Source of the DNA: SIG459 sp045538735
GTDB taxonomy: Bacteria; Bacillota; Clostridia; Oscillospirales; Oscillospiraceae
Direction of reading: 5' to 3'
Length of the DNA: 31,541 nucleotides
Assembly (NCBI GenBank): GCA_045538735.1
Contig: JAZSRY010000067.1
Coordinates: 1 to 31,541, forward strand
Shown here: piece after piece, positions 1 through 7,135 of the stretch
Numbering within the stretch: position 1 is the stretch's first letter
Layout of the letters: every line of letters starts with the position of its first letter
Program-made: the position numbers and the translations under genes
The notes under the pieces: generated by a model
Databases searched by the model: none
What the model was told of the DNA's origin: nothing
Seen by the model: the letters and a program-made list of their open reading frames with translations, nothing else

Positions 1-209
1 AGTATGCGCTTTTCGGTAAAAGTGAAGGAAAAGGAATGTTCGGGGAAGAACCAACGACTTTTTTAGGCTGGTATGCGACTGAAGAGGATATATCAAAAGA
101 AATCATGGAAATCCACGACGCAATTGTTAATGGGATTACGACATATACTTTGCAGTACAGTGTTCGGACGAAAAAACGGTTGCTTGGAATGAAAATTGAA
201 TTAGAATAG
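1..209 (+). CDS. 3' end of an unidentified protein gene
   Basis: The window opens inside a reading frame that runs from base 3 to a TAG at 207-209, giving 68 C-terminal residues. The tail is mixed charged and aromatic (FLGWYATEEDIS near its middle, RLLGMKIELE at the end), with no membrane segment or cysteine motif. I do not recognise a family. Its base composition is more AT-rich than the flavoprotein gene that follows, which hints at a separate origin, but the fragment is too short to be sure. The frame is open to the window edge and ends cleanly, so it is probably a real gene. Confidence 0.6.
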   Translation, partial: YALFGKSEGKGMFGEEPTTFLGWYATEEDISKEIMEIHDAIVNGITTYTLQYSVRTKKRLLGMKIELE

Positions 210-301
210 CAAACAGACAAATTCCAATTTGTCGAACTGATAAGGGCGCACTTCTATACACCTATCGGTGTGTTATACGATTTGCGGTTTTGCACCGCAC
301 C

Positions 302-470
302 AAAGCCTCCCTTGTGCAAAGGGAGGTGGCACGGCGAAGCCGTGACGGAGGGATTGTGCAGCAGGCACTCATTTGATAGCAATTTTTTCGAAAAATCCTA
401 CTGCGGAAAAACAATCCCTCAGTCAAAATTAAAAGATTTTTGACAGCTCCCTTTACACAAGGGAGCCTTT
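302..470. repeat. Palindromic intergenic repeat, copy 1
   Basis: The ends are inverted repeats: AAAGCCTCCCTTGTG on the left, and CACAAGGGAGCCTTT on the right. Inside are nested hairpins, including CTCCCTTgtgcAAAGGGAG, CACGGCgaaGCCGTG and a GGGATTG/CAATCCC pair that closes a central loop. The architecture matches the element at 2718-2830, which has the same ends and the same GGGATTG/CAATCCC core but different arm hairpins. It fills the gap between the partial gene and the flavoprotein gene; the rest of that gap holds only the terminator at 493-528. It is most likely a non-coding miniature repeat. Confidence 0.75.
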
Positions 471-492
471 CCGAAACCGGTGCATATTGAAA

Positions 493-528
493 AAATCCGA
501 CCTATGATCGTGGCCATAGGTCGGATTT
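493..528. terminator. Terminator downstream of the flavoprotein gene
   Basis: A perfect 14-bp stem (AAATCCGACCTATG at 493-506 with CATAGGTCGGATTT at 515-528) has an 8-base loop. Read on the minus strand it is followed by a T run, so it should stop transcription of the gene ending at 574. The stem core AAATCCGACCTA recurs in the terminator at 9042-9071. Confidence 0.85.
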
Positions 529-573
529 AACTGTTTTACGAACCCTGCGGCGAAAGCCGTGGGGATTATATTT

Positions 574-2265
574 TTATACGTCCATACCGCAGGGGCTGGA
601 TTTTTCATGAAGGCGCAGGTCGTTTTTTACGGCGCTGAAGAAACGGTAACCGCCGCTGAAGTTATAGGCCTCATAGCCTTCGCCTTCCAGAATTCTGCAG
701 GCAATGTAGCTGCGAATTCCGCTGTGGCACATAACATATACCTTCTTGCCCTTTTCCACCTCACCTATTCGCTGGCGCAGATCGTCAACAGGGATATTTA
801 TAAAGCCCTCGGCGTGACCTGCATCATATTCCCGGGGAGTGCGGGTATCAAGGAGTATAACGCTGCCGTCTCTGGGCAGAGCGGGCTCATCTTCAACGAA
901 CCACTGCTTTAAAACGCCCTTTTCTATGTTATCCACCATAAAGCCCGCCATGTTCACGGGGTCCTTTGCGGAGGAATAGGGGGGAGCGTAAGCCAGGTCA
1001 AGCTCGGTAAGCTCGGTGGCCTTGAGCCCTGCGTGGATAGCGGTGGCGATAACATCAATGCGCTTGTCGACACCCTCATAGCCGACTATCTGTGCGCCGA
1101 GGATGCGATAGCTGCCCTTTTCGAAGACCAGCTTAACGGTCATCACCTTGCCGCCGGGATAATAGCCCGCATGGCTCATGGGAGAGAGGATGACCTTGTC
1201 GGTGTCGAAGCCTGCAGCCTTTGCGCCTGCTTCGTTGAGACCTGTGCAGGCGGCGGTGAGGGAGAAGAACTTCAAAACACTGCTGCCCTGGCTGCCCTTG
1301 TAGCGGCTGTCGCCGCCGCAGACATTGTCGGCAGCAATGCGTCCCTGCTTGTTGGCAGGACCTGCAAGGGAGAGGAGAACATCCTTGCCGCTTACGCTGT
1401 GGCGCACCTGAACAGCGTCGCCAACGGCATATATGTCGGCAGCGGAGGTTTCCATGCGCTCGTTTACGAGTATGCTGCCCCGGATACCAAGCTCAAGACC
1501 GGCAGCCTTGGCAAGGGCGGTATCGGGAGTTACGCCAATAGCCATAACCACCATGTCCGCTGCGATGGAGGGAGCATCCTCCATGAGAACCTTGATGCCA
1601 TTTTCTGCATCTTCGAAGCCCTGAACTCCCGCGCCCAGCATCAGCTTGATGCCCTGCGCACGGGCTTCTCCGTGGATGAAGGAGACCATATCTCTGTCAA
1701 AGGGACTCATAAGCTGCTTCAGGCGCTCAACAATAATGACCTCAAGCCCTAACTCACGGAGATTTTCCGCCATTTCCATTCCGATGAAGCCGCCGCCCAC
1801 GATAACCGCGCTGCGGGGAGAAGTGCTGTCAACGAAATCCTTTATGCGGAAGGTGTCCTCAACGGTGCGGAGGGTGAAAATGCGGGAATTATCCACGCCG
1901 GGGATAGGGGGGACGGTGGATTTTGCGCCGGGGGAGAGAATGAGCTTGTCATAGCACTCGGAAAACTCTTCGCCGCTTTCAAGATTTCTTACCTTTACGG
2001 TTTTTGCGGCGGCGTCTATATCAATAACCTCGTGACGTACACGCATGTCAACGCGGAAACGGCTGAAAAAGCTCTCGGGAGTCTGCAAAGTGAGATCCTC
2101 AGGATCTTCGATGGCTCCGCCTATGTAATAGGGCAGACCGCAGTTGGCGTAAGATATATATCCTGTGCGCTCAAAAACAATGATCTCTGCCTTTTCATCC
2201 AGTCTGCGAAGTCTTGCAGCGGCGCTTGCACCGCCTGCGACACCGCCAACGATTATAACTTTCAT
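574..2265 (-). CDS. CoA-disulfide reductase-like flavoprotein with C-terminal rhodanese domain
   Basis: The 563-residue protein belongs to the FAD/NAD(P)-dependent pyridine nucleotide-disulfide oxidoreductases of the CoA-disulfide reductase/NADH oxidase/persulfide reductase group. Visible parts are the N-terminal FAD motif IIVGGVAGGASAA, the single redox cysteine in SYANCGLPYY (C42, as in CoADR), a second nucleotide motif VGGGFIGMEMAENL near residue 155, the YAPPYSSAKDPVN signature, and a rhodanese domain from about residue 460 with active-site loop CHSGIR (C513). Fusions of this kind are known to reduce CoA disulfide, CoA persulfide or polysulfide; which one applies here cannot be read from the sequence. 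The ATG at 2265 is preferred over an upstream in-frame GTG at 2277 because GAAAGGTGG lies 8 bases before it. The gene is monocistronic, ending at the terminator at 493-528. Confidence 0.9.
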   Translation of the reverse strand: MKVIIVGGVAGGASAAARLRRLDEKAEIIVFERTGYISYANCGLPYYIGGAIEDPEDLTLQTPESFFSRFRVDMRVRHEVIDIDAAAKTVKVRNLESGEEFSECYDKLILSPGAKSTVPPIPGVDNSRIFTLRTVEDTFRIKDFVDSTSPRSAVIVGGGFIGMEMAENLRELGLEVIIVERLKQLMSPFDRDMVSFIHGEARAQGIKLMLGAGVQGFEDAENGIKVLMEDAPSIAADMVVMAIGVTPDTALAKAAGLELGIRGSILVNERMETSAADIYAVGDAVQVRHSVSGKDVLLSLAGPANKQGRIAADNVCGGDSRYKGSQGSSVLKFFSLTAACTGLNEAGAKAAGFDTDKVILSPMSHAGYYPGGKVMTVKLVFEKGSYRILGAQIVGYEGVDKRIDVIATAIHAGLKATELTELDLAYAPPYSSAKDPVNMAGFMVDNIEKGVLKQWFVEDEPALPRDGSVILLDTRTPREYDAGHAEGFINIPVDDLRQRIGEVEKGKKVYVMCHSGIRSYIACRILEGEGYEAYNFSGGYRFFSAVKNDLRLHEKSSPCGMDV

Positions 2266-2372
2266 ATTCTTGTCCACCTTTCTTGAAAAAGAAAAAAGAT
2301 TACCCTTATATTCTCTGTCAGAAAGCTACTGTTGTCAATACTAAAGATGGCGCGAACGGAGTCTGCCTTCAA

Positions 2373-2510
2373 AGTCTCCACCTGACGAGGGAGGTGGCAC
2401 GGCAACGCCGTGAGGTCGAGGTTTGTGCCTCCGGCGGCCATATTCTTTTCGTGTGGCGAAAAGAATATGGAAAGAAAAGTCCACCAAAGAGGGACTTGAA
2501 CCCTCTTTGG
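2373..2510. repeat. Hairpin-rich intergenic segment with diverged repeat
   Basis: Several perfect hairpins follow one another: CCACCTgacgaggGAGGTGG near 2379; CACGGCaacGCCGTG near 2398; CCATATTCTTTTCG at 2438-2451 with its exact complement at 2457-2470 (14 bp, 5-base loop); and CCAAAGAGGG at 2484-2493 with CCCTCTTTGG at 2501-2510. The first two resemble the arms of the repeat at 302-470. No convincing reading frame covers the stretch. Confidence 0.65.
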
Positions 2511-2609
2511 AATCTCCCAAAGTGCGGTGATAGAAACAGCATGGTGCCACATAATTAAACCCCGATTCTTAGTGTGCATGCCTCGACTTCCGCTCAGGAC
2601 GCTGCTGCG

Positions 2610-2676
2610 CCGTGGTGTCTGTTCGACACCACGGGGATTTTTCCTCGTACTGTTTTGGAACGGTCAAAACCGTTCC
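2610..2676. repeat. Two further perfect hairpins in the same gap
   Basis: CCGTGGTGTC (2610-2619) pairs with GACACCACGG (2625-2634) and is followed on the plus strand by GGGATTTTT, so it looks like a terminator although no plus-strand gene precedes it. GGAACGG (2657-2663) pairs with CCGTTCC (2670-2676). A shorter CGGGG/CCCCG pair follows at 2681-2700. Confidence 0.6.
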
Positions 2677-2717
2677 CTACCGGGGAAAACACAAACCCCG
2701 TAAGGCGTCAGAGCGTT

Positions 2718-2830
2718 AAAGCCTCCCTTGCAAAGGGAGGTGGATTTTGCCGCAGGCAAAAGACGGAGGGATTGGAAAGGCCAATCCCCCAGTCCGCTCC
2801 GCAGACTGCCCCCTTTGCAAGGGGGCCTTT
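2718..2830. repeat. Palindromic intergenic repeat, copy 2
   Basis: The ends AAAGCCTCCCTTGC and GCAAGGGGGCCTTT are imperfect inverted repeats, and the interior is a chain of hairpins: CTCCCTTgcAAAGGGAG, TTTTGCCgcaGGCAAAA, GGGATTGgaaaggCCAATCCC, CAGTCcgctccgcaGACTG and CCCCCTTtgcAAGGGGG. The order of parts matches the copy at 302-470, though the arm sequences differ. Confidence 0.75.
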
Positions 2831-2879
2831 AAATCACCGCACTATTCGTAGGGCGCGATGACCTCAGCGCGCCGATTTA

Positions 2880-2943
2880 TTCCCTCCCTCGTCAGTCAGC
2901 TTCGCTGACAGCTTCCCCAAAGGGAAGCAGGCAGACGGAGGGA
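2880..2943. repeat. Short hairpin element of the same style
   Basis: CTCCCTCGTC near the left end and GACGGAGGGAG at the right end pair with each other, enclosing GTCAGCttcGCTGAC and GCTTCCCcaaaGGGAAGC. It looks like a compact relative of the two longer palindromic elements. It lies between copy 2 and the thioredoxin terminator. Confidence 0.6.
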
Positions 2944-2976
2944 GAGAATTATTTTCTCCCTGCTTTTTTCTGCACA

Positions 2977-3012
2977 AAAATACAGCCCCCTCTGGTGAGA
3001 GGACTGTATTTT
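2977..3012. terminator. Terminator of trxA
   Basis: AAAATACAG (2977-2985) pairs with CTGTATTTT (3004-3012), extended by CCTCT/AGAGG inside. On the minus strand the stem ends in a T-rich stretch, directly after the thioredoxin stop codon. Confidence 0.8.
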
Positions 3013-3024
3013 CCGTCAATTATT

Positions 3025-3333
3025 TTACTGAAGCATTGCCAGAATCTGAGCCTTGGGTCTTGCGCCGCTGGCTTTTTTCACAACCTCGCCGTTGCGCATC
3101 ACCATAAGGGTGGGGATGCTCATAACTCTGTACTGTCTTGCAAGCTCCGGCTCTTCGTCAATGTTGACCTTGACAACCTTTATATCCTCCCGCTCCCGGG
3201 CAATTTCATCTATGAGGGGGACAACTGCGCGGCAGGGACCGCACCAAGGTGCCCAGAAGTCCAGAAGGACAGGCTTTTCGGATGCGATTACTTCGCTGTG
3301 GAAATTATTCTTATTTATATTCAGTGCAGACAT
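3025..3333 (-). CDS. trxA: Thioredoxin
   Basis: The 102-residue protein is a full-length single-domain thioredoxin, a cytoplasmic dithiol reductase recharged by thioredoxin reductase. The active site WCGPC falls at residues 30-34 (C31 and C34), preceded by the usual LLDFWAP strand; the cis-proline loop MSIPTLMV and a C-terminal helix are present. The ATG at 3333 is chosen because AAAGGAGG lies 8 bases upstream; an in-frame TTG two codons earlier sits too close to that site. No thioredoxin reductase gene is in the window. Its promoter carries an 18-base box identical to one before the SDR gene at 6343-7101, suggesting shared control. It is divergent from padR. Confidence 0.95.
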   Translation of the reverse strand: MSALNINKNNFHSEVIASEKPVLLDFWAPWCGPCRAVVPLIDEIAREREDIKVVKVNIDEEPELARQYRVMSIPTLMVMRNGEVVKKASGARPKAQILAMLQ

Positions 3334-3366
3334 ATTCAAGTCCTCCTTTGTTTTATTTTCAACTTA

Positions 3367-3407
3367 AGTATACCCGCAAAACTATGGTTTTTCCGTGACA
3401 AAATCAC
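3367..3407 (-). promoter_or_regulatory. trxA promoter with GTGATTTTGTCAC box
   Basis: On the minus strand GTGATTTTGTCACGGAAA (3390-3407) is followed after exactly 17 bases by TATACT (3367-3372). The -35 position (CGGAAA) is far from TTGACA, while the inverted repeat GTGA-N5-TCAC is centred near -41, the classic place for an activator touching RNA polymerase. The same box with the same spacing lies upstream of the SDR gene at 7101. Confidence 0.6.
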
Positions 3408-3427
3408 CCAAACATGTTTTAAAACTA

Positions 3428-3468
3428 TTGACAAGCTATATACTTCGTGTTACGATGTATTACACGAA
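3428..3468 (+). promoter_or_regulatory. padR operon promoter and operator dyad
   Basis: TTGACA (3428-3433), a 17-base spacer and TACGAT (3451-3456) form a good housekeeping promoter. A near-perfect dyad, TTCGTGTTA (3444-3452) and TTACACGAA (3460-3468), is centred on 3456 and covers the -10 box. PadR proteins bind such GTGT/ACAC palindromes, so this is the likely autorepression operator. AAGGAGG follows just before the ATG. Confidence 0.75.
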
Positions 3469-3480
3469 AGGAGGTATGCT

Positions 3481-3798
3481 ATGGACATTCAGCTTAAGCG
3501 GGGACTTCTTGATGTCAGCGTTCTGGCGGCAATCAAGGATGGCGAGTCATACGGCTACAAGATAATAAAGGATATGGCCCCTTATATAAAGCTTTCCGAG
3601 TCCACCCTGTATACGATTCTCAAACGCCTTGAAAACGCAAAGATGCTTACGGTGCGCTCTGCCGAGCACGAAGGCAGGCTGCGGAAGTATTACCGCATTA
3701 CCGATGCGGGTCTCCAACGCATAGAAGATTTCAGAGAAGAATGGAAGGAAATTTTGTCCATATATAAATTTGTGACAAAGGAGGATGGAAATGACTAA
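3481..3798 (+). CDS. PadR-family transcriptional regulator
   Basis: The 105-residue protein is a compact PadR winged-helix repressor. It opens with the family-typical LKRGLLDVSVLAAI helix, then GESYGYKII, the recognition helix region SESTLYTILKRLE, and the wing around GRLRKYYRITDAG; the short C-terminal helix supplies dimerisation. The ATG at 3481 follows AAGGAGG by 6 bases. It is the first gene of a three-gene operon, overlapping the HAAS gene by 8 bases, an arrangement widespread in Firmicutes in which PadR controls its membrane partner. The dyad over its -10 box indicates autoregulation. The signal that relieves repression is not evident. Confidence 0.92.
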   Translation: MDIQLKRGLLDVSVLAAIKDGESYGYKIIKDMAPYIKLSESTLYTILKRLENAKMLTVRSAEHEGRLRKYYRITDAGLQRIEDFREEWKEILSIYKFVTKEDGND

Positions 3799-4378
3799 GG
3801 AAAAGTTTATTGAGCTTTTGCGAAAAGGTCTCGCCCCTCTTCCTAAGGCGGAAAGAGACGAGCGCCTCACCTTTTACAGCGAGATGATTGATGACCGCGT
3901 TGAAGAGGGTCTTTCCGAGGAAGAGGCCGTTGCGGGCATAGGAAATCCGGAGGAAATTGCCCGTCAGATTGCGGGTGAGATGCTTCCCAAGGAAAAAAAG
4001 GGACTGGGCAGAAAATTTAGAGCCTGGGAGATAGTTTTGCTGGTACTTGGCAGTCCTCTCTGGATAGCTCTGCTGGCCGCCGTCTTTGCGGTGATTCTGG
4101 CTTTCCTTGTTGTGCTGTGGGCGGCTATAGTGTGCGTCTGGGCTGTTTTCGCATCTCTCGCAGCTTCGGCCTTCGGTGTGCTTGTGGGCGGAGTGGTGTT
4201 TGCCGCCACGGGCAACGGAATTATCTCCGTGGCCATGCTCGGCGCAGCTATGGTCTGCGCGGGTCTTGCCGTATTTGCCTTCTTCGGCTGCAATGCGGCC
4301 ACAAAGGGCGCAGCATTTTTGAGCAAGTGGACAGTGCTCGGCATAGTCAGATTTTTCAAAAGAAAGGGGGAGGCATAA
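3791..4378 (+). CDS. HAAS/DUF1700 domain membrane protein
   Basis: The 195-residue protein has a cytoplasmic N-terminal HAAS (DUF1700) domain: helices with FIELLRKGLAPLP, then FYSEMIDDRVEEGLSEEEAVAGIGNPEEIARQI, at about residues 5-58. After a basic linker come several hydrophobic stretches from about residue 76 to 180, so roughly four membrane helices, and a basic tail. HAAS domains are proposed sensors or adaptors encoded beside PadR genes. The ATG at 3791 is preferred to one at 3785 because the latter directly abuts AAAGGAGG, whereas 3791 has a 6-base spacing and starts inside the padR end (ATGACTAA). Translation is probably coupled to padR. Confidence 0.88.
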   Translation: MTKEKFIELLRKGLAPLPKAERDERLTFYSEMIDDRVEEGLSEEEAVAGIGNPEEIARQIAGEMLPKEKKGLGRKFRAWEIVLLVLGSPLWIALLAAVFAVILAFLVVLWAAIVCVWAVFASLAASAFGVLVGGVVFAATGNGIISVAMLGAAMVCAGLAVFAFFGCNAATKGAAFLSKWTVLGIVRFFKRKGEA

Positions 4379-5386
4379 ATGAAAAAAGCTTCTAAAGTAT
4401 GGCTTATCGTGGCCGCCGCCCTCGTCTTGGGCGGAAGCATACTTTTCACCTGTGTGCTGAACTCCCTCGACTGGGATTTTAATAATCTCGCAACAGAAAG
4501 CTATGAGACCAGGGTTTATGAGTTTGATGACGCCCTTGGCACCATAGACGGCGACATATATATCGAAACGGACACCGCCGATGTGGAGATAGTGGCTTCG
4601 AGGGATATGGATATCAACACGGCAAAGGTTGTCTGCTATGAAAACATCAAAGAGCCCCACAGCGTTTCCATCTCTGACGGCGTTCTGACAGTCAAATACA
4701 CTGATGCCAGACAGTTGACGGATTTTATCGGCATTAATAATGATAATCCTAAAATTACAATCTATCTTCCCCAGGGAACATGGGGCAGATACGGTGATCT
4801 TTACGTAAAAACTTCCACCGGTGACATTGTTCTCCCCTCCACTCTGACCTTTGACAGTATGGATGTCAGGTCAAGTACCGGCGATGTGGATAACTCTTCC
4901 TCCGTTATGGGCAGTCTGGAAATTGAAAACAGCACCGGCAGTATTAATATGAAGAATATGTCTGCTTTCTCCATGGAACTCTCCGCATCCACCGGTGACA
5001 TCAGCCTTGAAAATGTTGATTGCAATCACGAACTGAACATTCGTACAAGCACCGGAAGAACGGAGCTTAAAAATGTGAGCTGCGAAACCTTCATTTCCAA
5101 GGGCAGTACCGGCGACATTATTATGGATGAGCTGAAGGCGTTTTTCCAGATGACCATCGAAAGAAGCACCGGTGATGTGACATTCCGCTCCTGCGATAGT
5201 TCCAGCATCCGCGTGTTTACCGACACCGGCGATGTTTATGGTTCATTCTCTAACGATGTTGTGTTTAATGTAAAAACCGACACCGGAGATGTGGATATTC
5301 CTGAAGGCGTCAAGAATGGGCCGGGAGGCTATATACAAACCGACACGGGCGACGTTAAGATAGAAATCGATAAGCCCGAAGCTTAA
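4379..5386 (+). CDS. DUF4097 beta-repeat envelope protein
   Basis: The 335-residue protein has an N-terminal hydrophobic anchor (residues 7-29 or so) and an extracytoplasmic beta-rich body of the DUF4097 type. Ten short repeats ending in STGD, STGS, STGR or DTGD are spaced about 20-25 residues apart from roughly residue 143 to the end; the last three switch from STG to DTG. This pattern is typical of right-handed beta-helical or solenoid folds. DUF4097 proteins appear with Lia-type and PadR/HAAS systems and are thought to act in envelope stress sensing, but the molecular role is not settled. The ATG lies directly after the HAAS stop codon, with GGGGGAGG upstream. Confidence 0.88.
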   Translation: MKKASKVWLIVAAALVLGGSILFTCVLNSLDWDFNNLATESYETRVYEFDDALGTIDGDIYIETDTADVEIVASRDMDINTAKVVCYENIKEPHSVSISDGVLTVKYTDARQLTDFIGINNDNPKITIYLPQGTWGRYGDLYVKTSTGDIVLPSTLTFDSMDVRSSTGDVDNSSSVMGSLEIENSTGSINMKNMSAFSMELSASTGDISLENVDCNHELNIRTSTGRTELKNVSCETFISKGSTGDIIMDELKAFFQMTIERSTGDVTFRSCDSSSIRVFTDTGDVYGSFSNDVVFNVKTDTGDVDIPEGVKNGPGGYIQTDTGDVKIEIDKPEA

Positions 5387-5396
5387 CAAAGCGCTT

Positions 5397-5438
5397 AAAA
5401 AATCCACAGTTCGCAAAGATGCGGACTGTGGATTTTTT
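5397..5438. terminator. Bidirectional terminator
   Basis: AAAAAATCCACAGT (5397-5410) pairs perfectly with ACTGTGGATTTTTT (5425-5438), with an extra CGC/GCG pair in the loop. A/T runs on both sides let it serve both the convergent DUF4097 operon and the SDR gene ending at 5453. Confidence 0.9.
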
Positions 5439-5452
5439 AATTATATCTTTTT

Positions 5453-6199
5453 TTAGCTTCTTGCCATGCCGTCCACGCTGAGGACAACGCCGGTGATATA
5501 GGCGGCCTCATCGGAGGCGAGGAACACGAAGGCGTTGGCAATATCCTCGGGCTGACCCAGTCGGCGGAGGGGAATCTGGGCGATGAGAGGCTCAATCACC
5601 TCTTTGGGAACGGCTCTCATCATATCGGTCTCGGTGATTCCGGGGGCAACAGCGTTGACGCGTATGCCCTTGGGGCCAAGCTCCCGGGCAAGGGAGAGGG
5701 TGAAGCCGTTAACGGCGAACTTGGATGCGGGATAAGCAAAGCCAGCGGGCTGGCCGTATTTGCTCACCATGGATGAGGTGGAGAGAATAACGCCCTCGCC
5801 CTGTGCTGTCATATAGTCCACGGCGGCGCGGGTGGCGTTGAAAACGCCTTTAACATTCAGATCCATCACCTTGTCATAGAGCTCCTCGGTATAATTGGAA
5901 AAAGGAGTGCTTTCGGAAACGCCTGCATTATTAACGAGAATGTCTATGCGTCCGTATTTTTCGTTTATTGCGGCAAAAGCTTCCTTGAGGGAGTCAAGGC
6001 TGCCCAGATCGGGGGCGATACCCTCAACCTTTGCGTCGGGATAAGCATCCCTGAGCTTGCCAACAGCCTTTTCTGCGGAGCCGAGGGAGCTTGCTGTTAT
6101 GATAACGGAGGCGCCTTCTTCAAGAAATCTTGCGGCTGTGGCATAGCCTATACCGCGGCTTCCTCCTGTGATGATGGCAACTTTGTCTTTAAGTCTCAT
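5453..6199 (-). CDS. Short-chain dehydrogenase/reductase, FabG-like
   Basis: The 248-residue protein is a classical SDR: cofactor motif TGGSRGIG (11-18), NNAG (90-93), catalytic Ser at 142-143 and the YPASK motif (Y156, K160). The C-terminal VLSVDG is typical of 3-oxoacyl-ACP-reductase-like enzymes. No acidic residue follows strand 2 clearly (ITASSLGSA), which fits NADP(H) better than NAD. The substrate is unknown; neither neighbour is a fatty-acid synthesis gene, so a dedicated FabG role is doubtful. The ATG follows AAAGGAGG with an 8-base spacing. It has its own promoter, so it is not simply read from the second SDR gene upstream. Confidence 0.9.
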   Translation of the reverse strand: MRLKDKVAIITGGSRGIGYATAARFLEEGASVIITASSLGSAEKAVGKLRDAYPDAKVEGIAPDLGSLDSLKEAFAAINEKYGRIDILVNNAGVSESTPFSNYTEELYDKVMDLNVKGVFNATRAAVDYMTAQGEGVILSTSSMVSKYGQPAGFAYPASKFAVNGFTLSLARELGPKGIRVNAVAPGITETDMMRAVPKEVIEPLIAQIPLRRLGQPEDIANAFVFLASDEAAYITGVVLSVDGMARS

Positions 6200-6233
6200 T
6201 TACTTGTCCTCCTTTTACGGTTTATGTGCTTTT

Positions 6234-6262
6234 ATTGTATACTTTGAGGCGGATTATTTCAA
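6234..6262 (-). promoter_or_regulatory. Promoter of the first SDR gene
   Basis: On the minus strand TTGAAA (6257-6262), a 17-base spacer and TACAAT (6234-6239) form a plausible housekeeping promoter 35 bases before the start codon. Confidence 0.55.
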
Positions 6263-6293
6263 GACAGACAATTTCTGCGACAGGGGCAAACTT

Positions 6294-6322
6294 GTATCGG
6301 GCAGCTTTTAGCTGCCCGATAC
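6294..6322. terminator. Hairpin downstream of the second SDR gene
   Basis: GTATCGGGCAGC (6294-6305) pairs perfectly with GCTGCCCGATAC (6311-6322) around a 5-base loop. The T run on the minus strand is weak (AAGTTT), so it may be a leaky terminator or a processing hairpin. Confidence 0.65.
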
Positions 6323-6342
6323 AACACTTTTAATTATATTGA

Positions 6343-7101
6343 TTAGCCTGCTGCCCAGCCACCGTCCACAAGGAGTACGTCGCCGTTTACATAGGAAGAG
6401 TCATCGCTGGCGAGGAACAAGGCTGCAGAGGCAATATTCTCCGGAGAACCGGGAGCGGGAGCTGTCGCGAGAACATTTTTTACACGTCCGTAGCCGGCCA
6501 TGTTGGGCATACCCATGGAGGTGCTGATTTCGGTGGCTATGCCGCCGGGGGCAATAGCATTGCAGCGGATGCCCTGAGGCATATACATATAGGCCGTATT
6601 TTTTGTAAGGCTTACCACCGCGGCCTTGCTGGCTGTATATACAGCACCTGCGCAGCTGCGCATAGCACCCAGAGAGGCAACGTTGATGATGTTTCCACCG
6701 CCGCCCTGCTCAAGAAAGACCTGCACGGCCTTGCGCATAGAGTACATGGGGCCATACACGTTCACGGCGAAGACCTGCTCTATCTTCTCGTTTTTCACAT
6801 CTCCGATGGGACTCATATCGTCCATAATTCCGGCATTGTTTACCAGCACATCCAGTCTGCCGAATTCCTTAACGGCCAGATCTATGGCACCGACCATGGA
6901 TTCCTCAGAGCTTACGTCGCCGGCGTAGGGGATGACCTTTCCGGGGGCGGAGGCCAGAGAGGCGGTCAGCTCGTCGAGACGTTCCTTGCGGCGGGCAACC
7001 GCAACGATATTTGCGCCTTCTTTGGCAAAAAGCTCCACAATAGCCTTGCCCATCCCGGAGGAGGCTCCGGTAACAACAACCGATTTGTTTTTAAGTTTCA
7101 T
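6343..7101 (-). CDS. Short-chain dehydrogenase/reductase
   Basis: The 252-residue classical SDR has TGASSGMG (11-18), an Arg pair after strand 2 (VARRKER) suggesting NADP(H), NNAG (88-91), Ser143, and YTASK (Y155, K159); it ends in VDGGW. The start at 7101 follows GAAAGGCGG by 6 bases; the reading frame is open for 25 more codons upstream, but that extension overlaps the promoter. It shares fold and motifs with the downstream SDR gene but the two are clearly diverged, so this is not a recent duplication. Its promoter shares an 18-base box with trxA, which suggests a redox-linked role. The substrate is unknown. Confidence 0.88.
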   Translation of the reverse strand: MKLKNKSVVVTGASSGMGKAIVELFAKEGANIVAVARRKERLDELTASLASAPGKVIPYAGDVSSEESMVGAIDLAVKEFGRLDVLVNNAGIMDDMSPIGDVKNEKIEQVFAVNVYGPMYSMRKAVQVFLEQGGGGNIINVASLGAMRSCAGAVYTASKAAVVSLTKNTAYMYMPQGIRCNAIAPGGIATEISTSMGMPNMAGYGRVKNVLATAPAPGSPENIASAALFLASDDSSYVNGDVLLVDGGWAAG

Positions 7102-7135
7102 AATATACCGCCTTTCTTTTATTATTTCTGAGTTT

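Noticed and set aside
559..912. Plus-strand frame overlapping the 3' end of the flavoprotein gene
   Set aside because: It is antisense to the rhodanese domain and has no supporting start or family signal.
2283..2861. Short protein-coding frames in the gap before trxA
   Set aside because: They overlap the palindromic repeats in several frames at once and lack ribosome sites; the repeats explain their openness.
5453..7101. A two-gene SDR operon or recent tandem duplication
   Set aside because: Each gene has its own promoter and a hairpin lies between them; the proteins share family motifs only and differ elsewhere.
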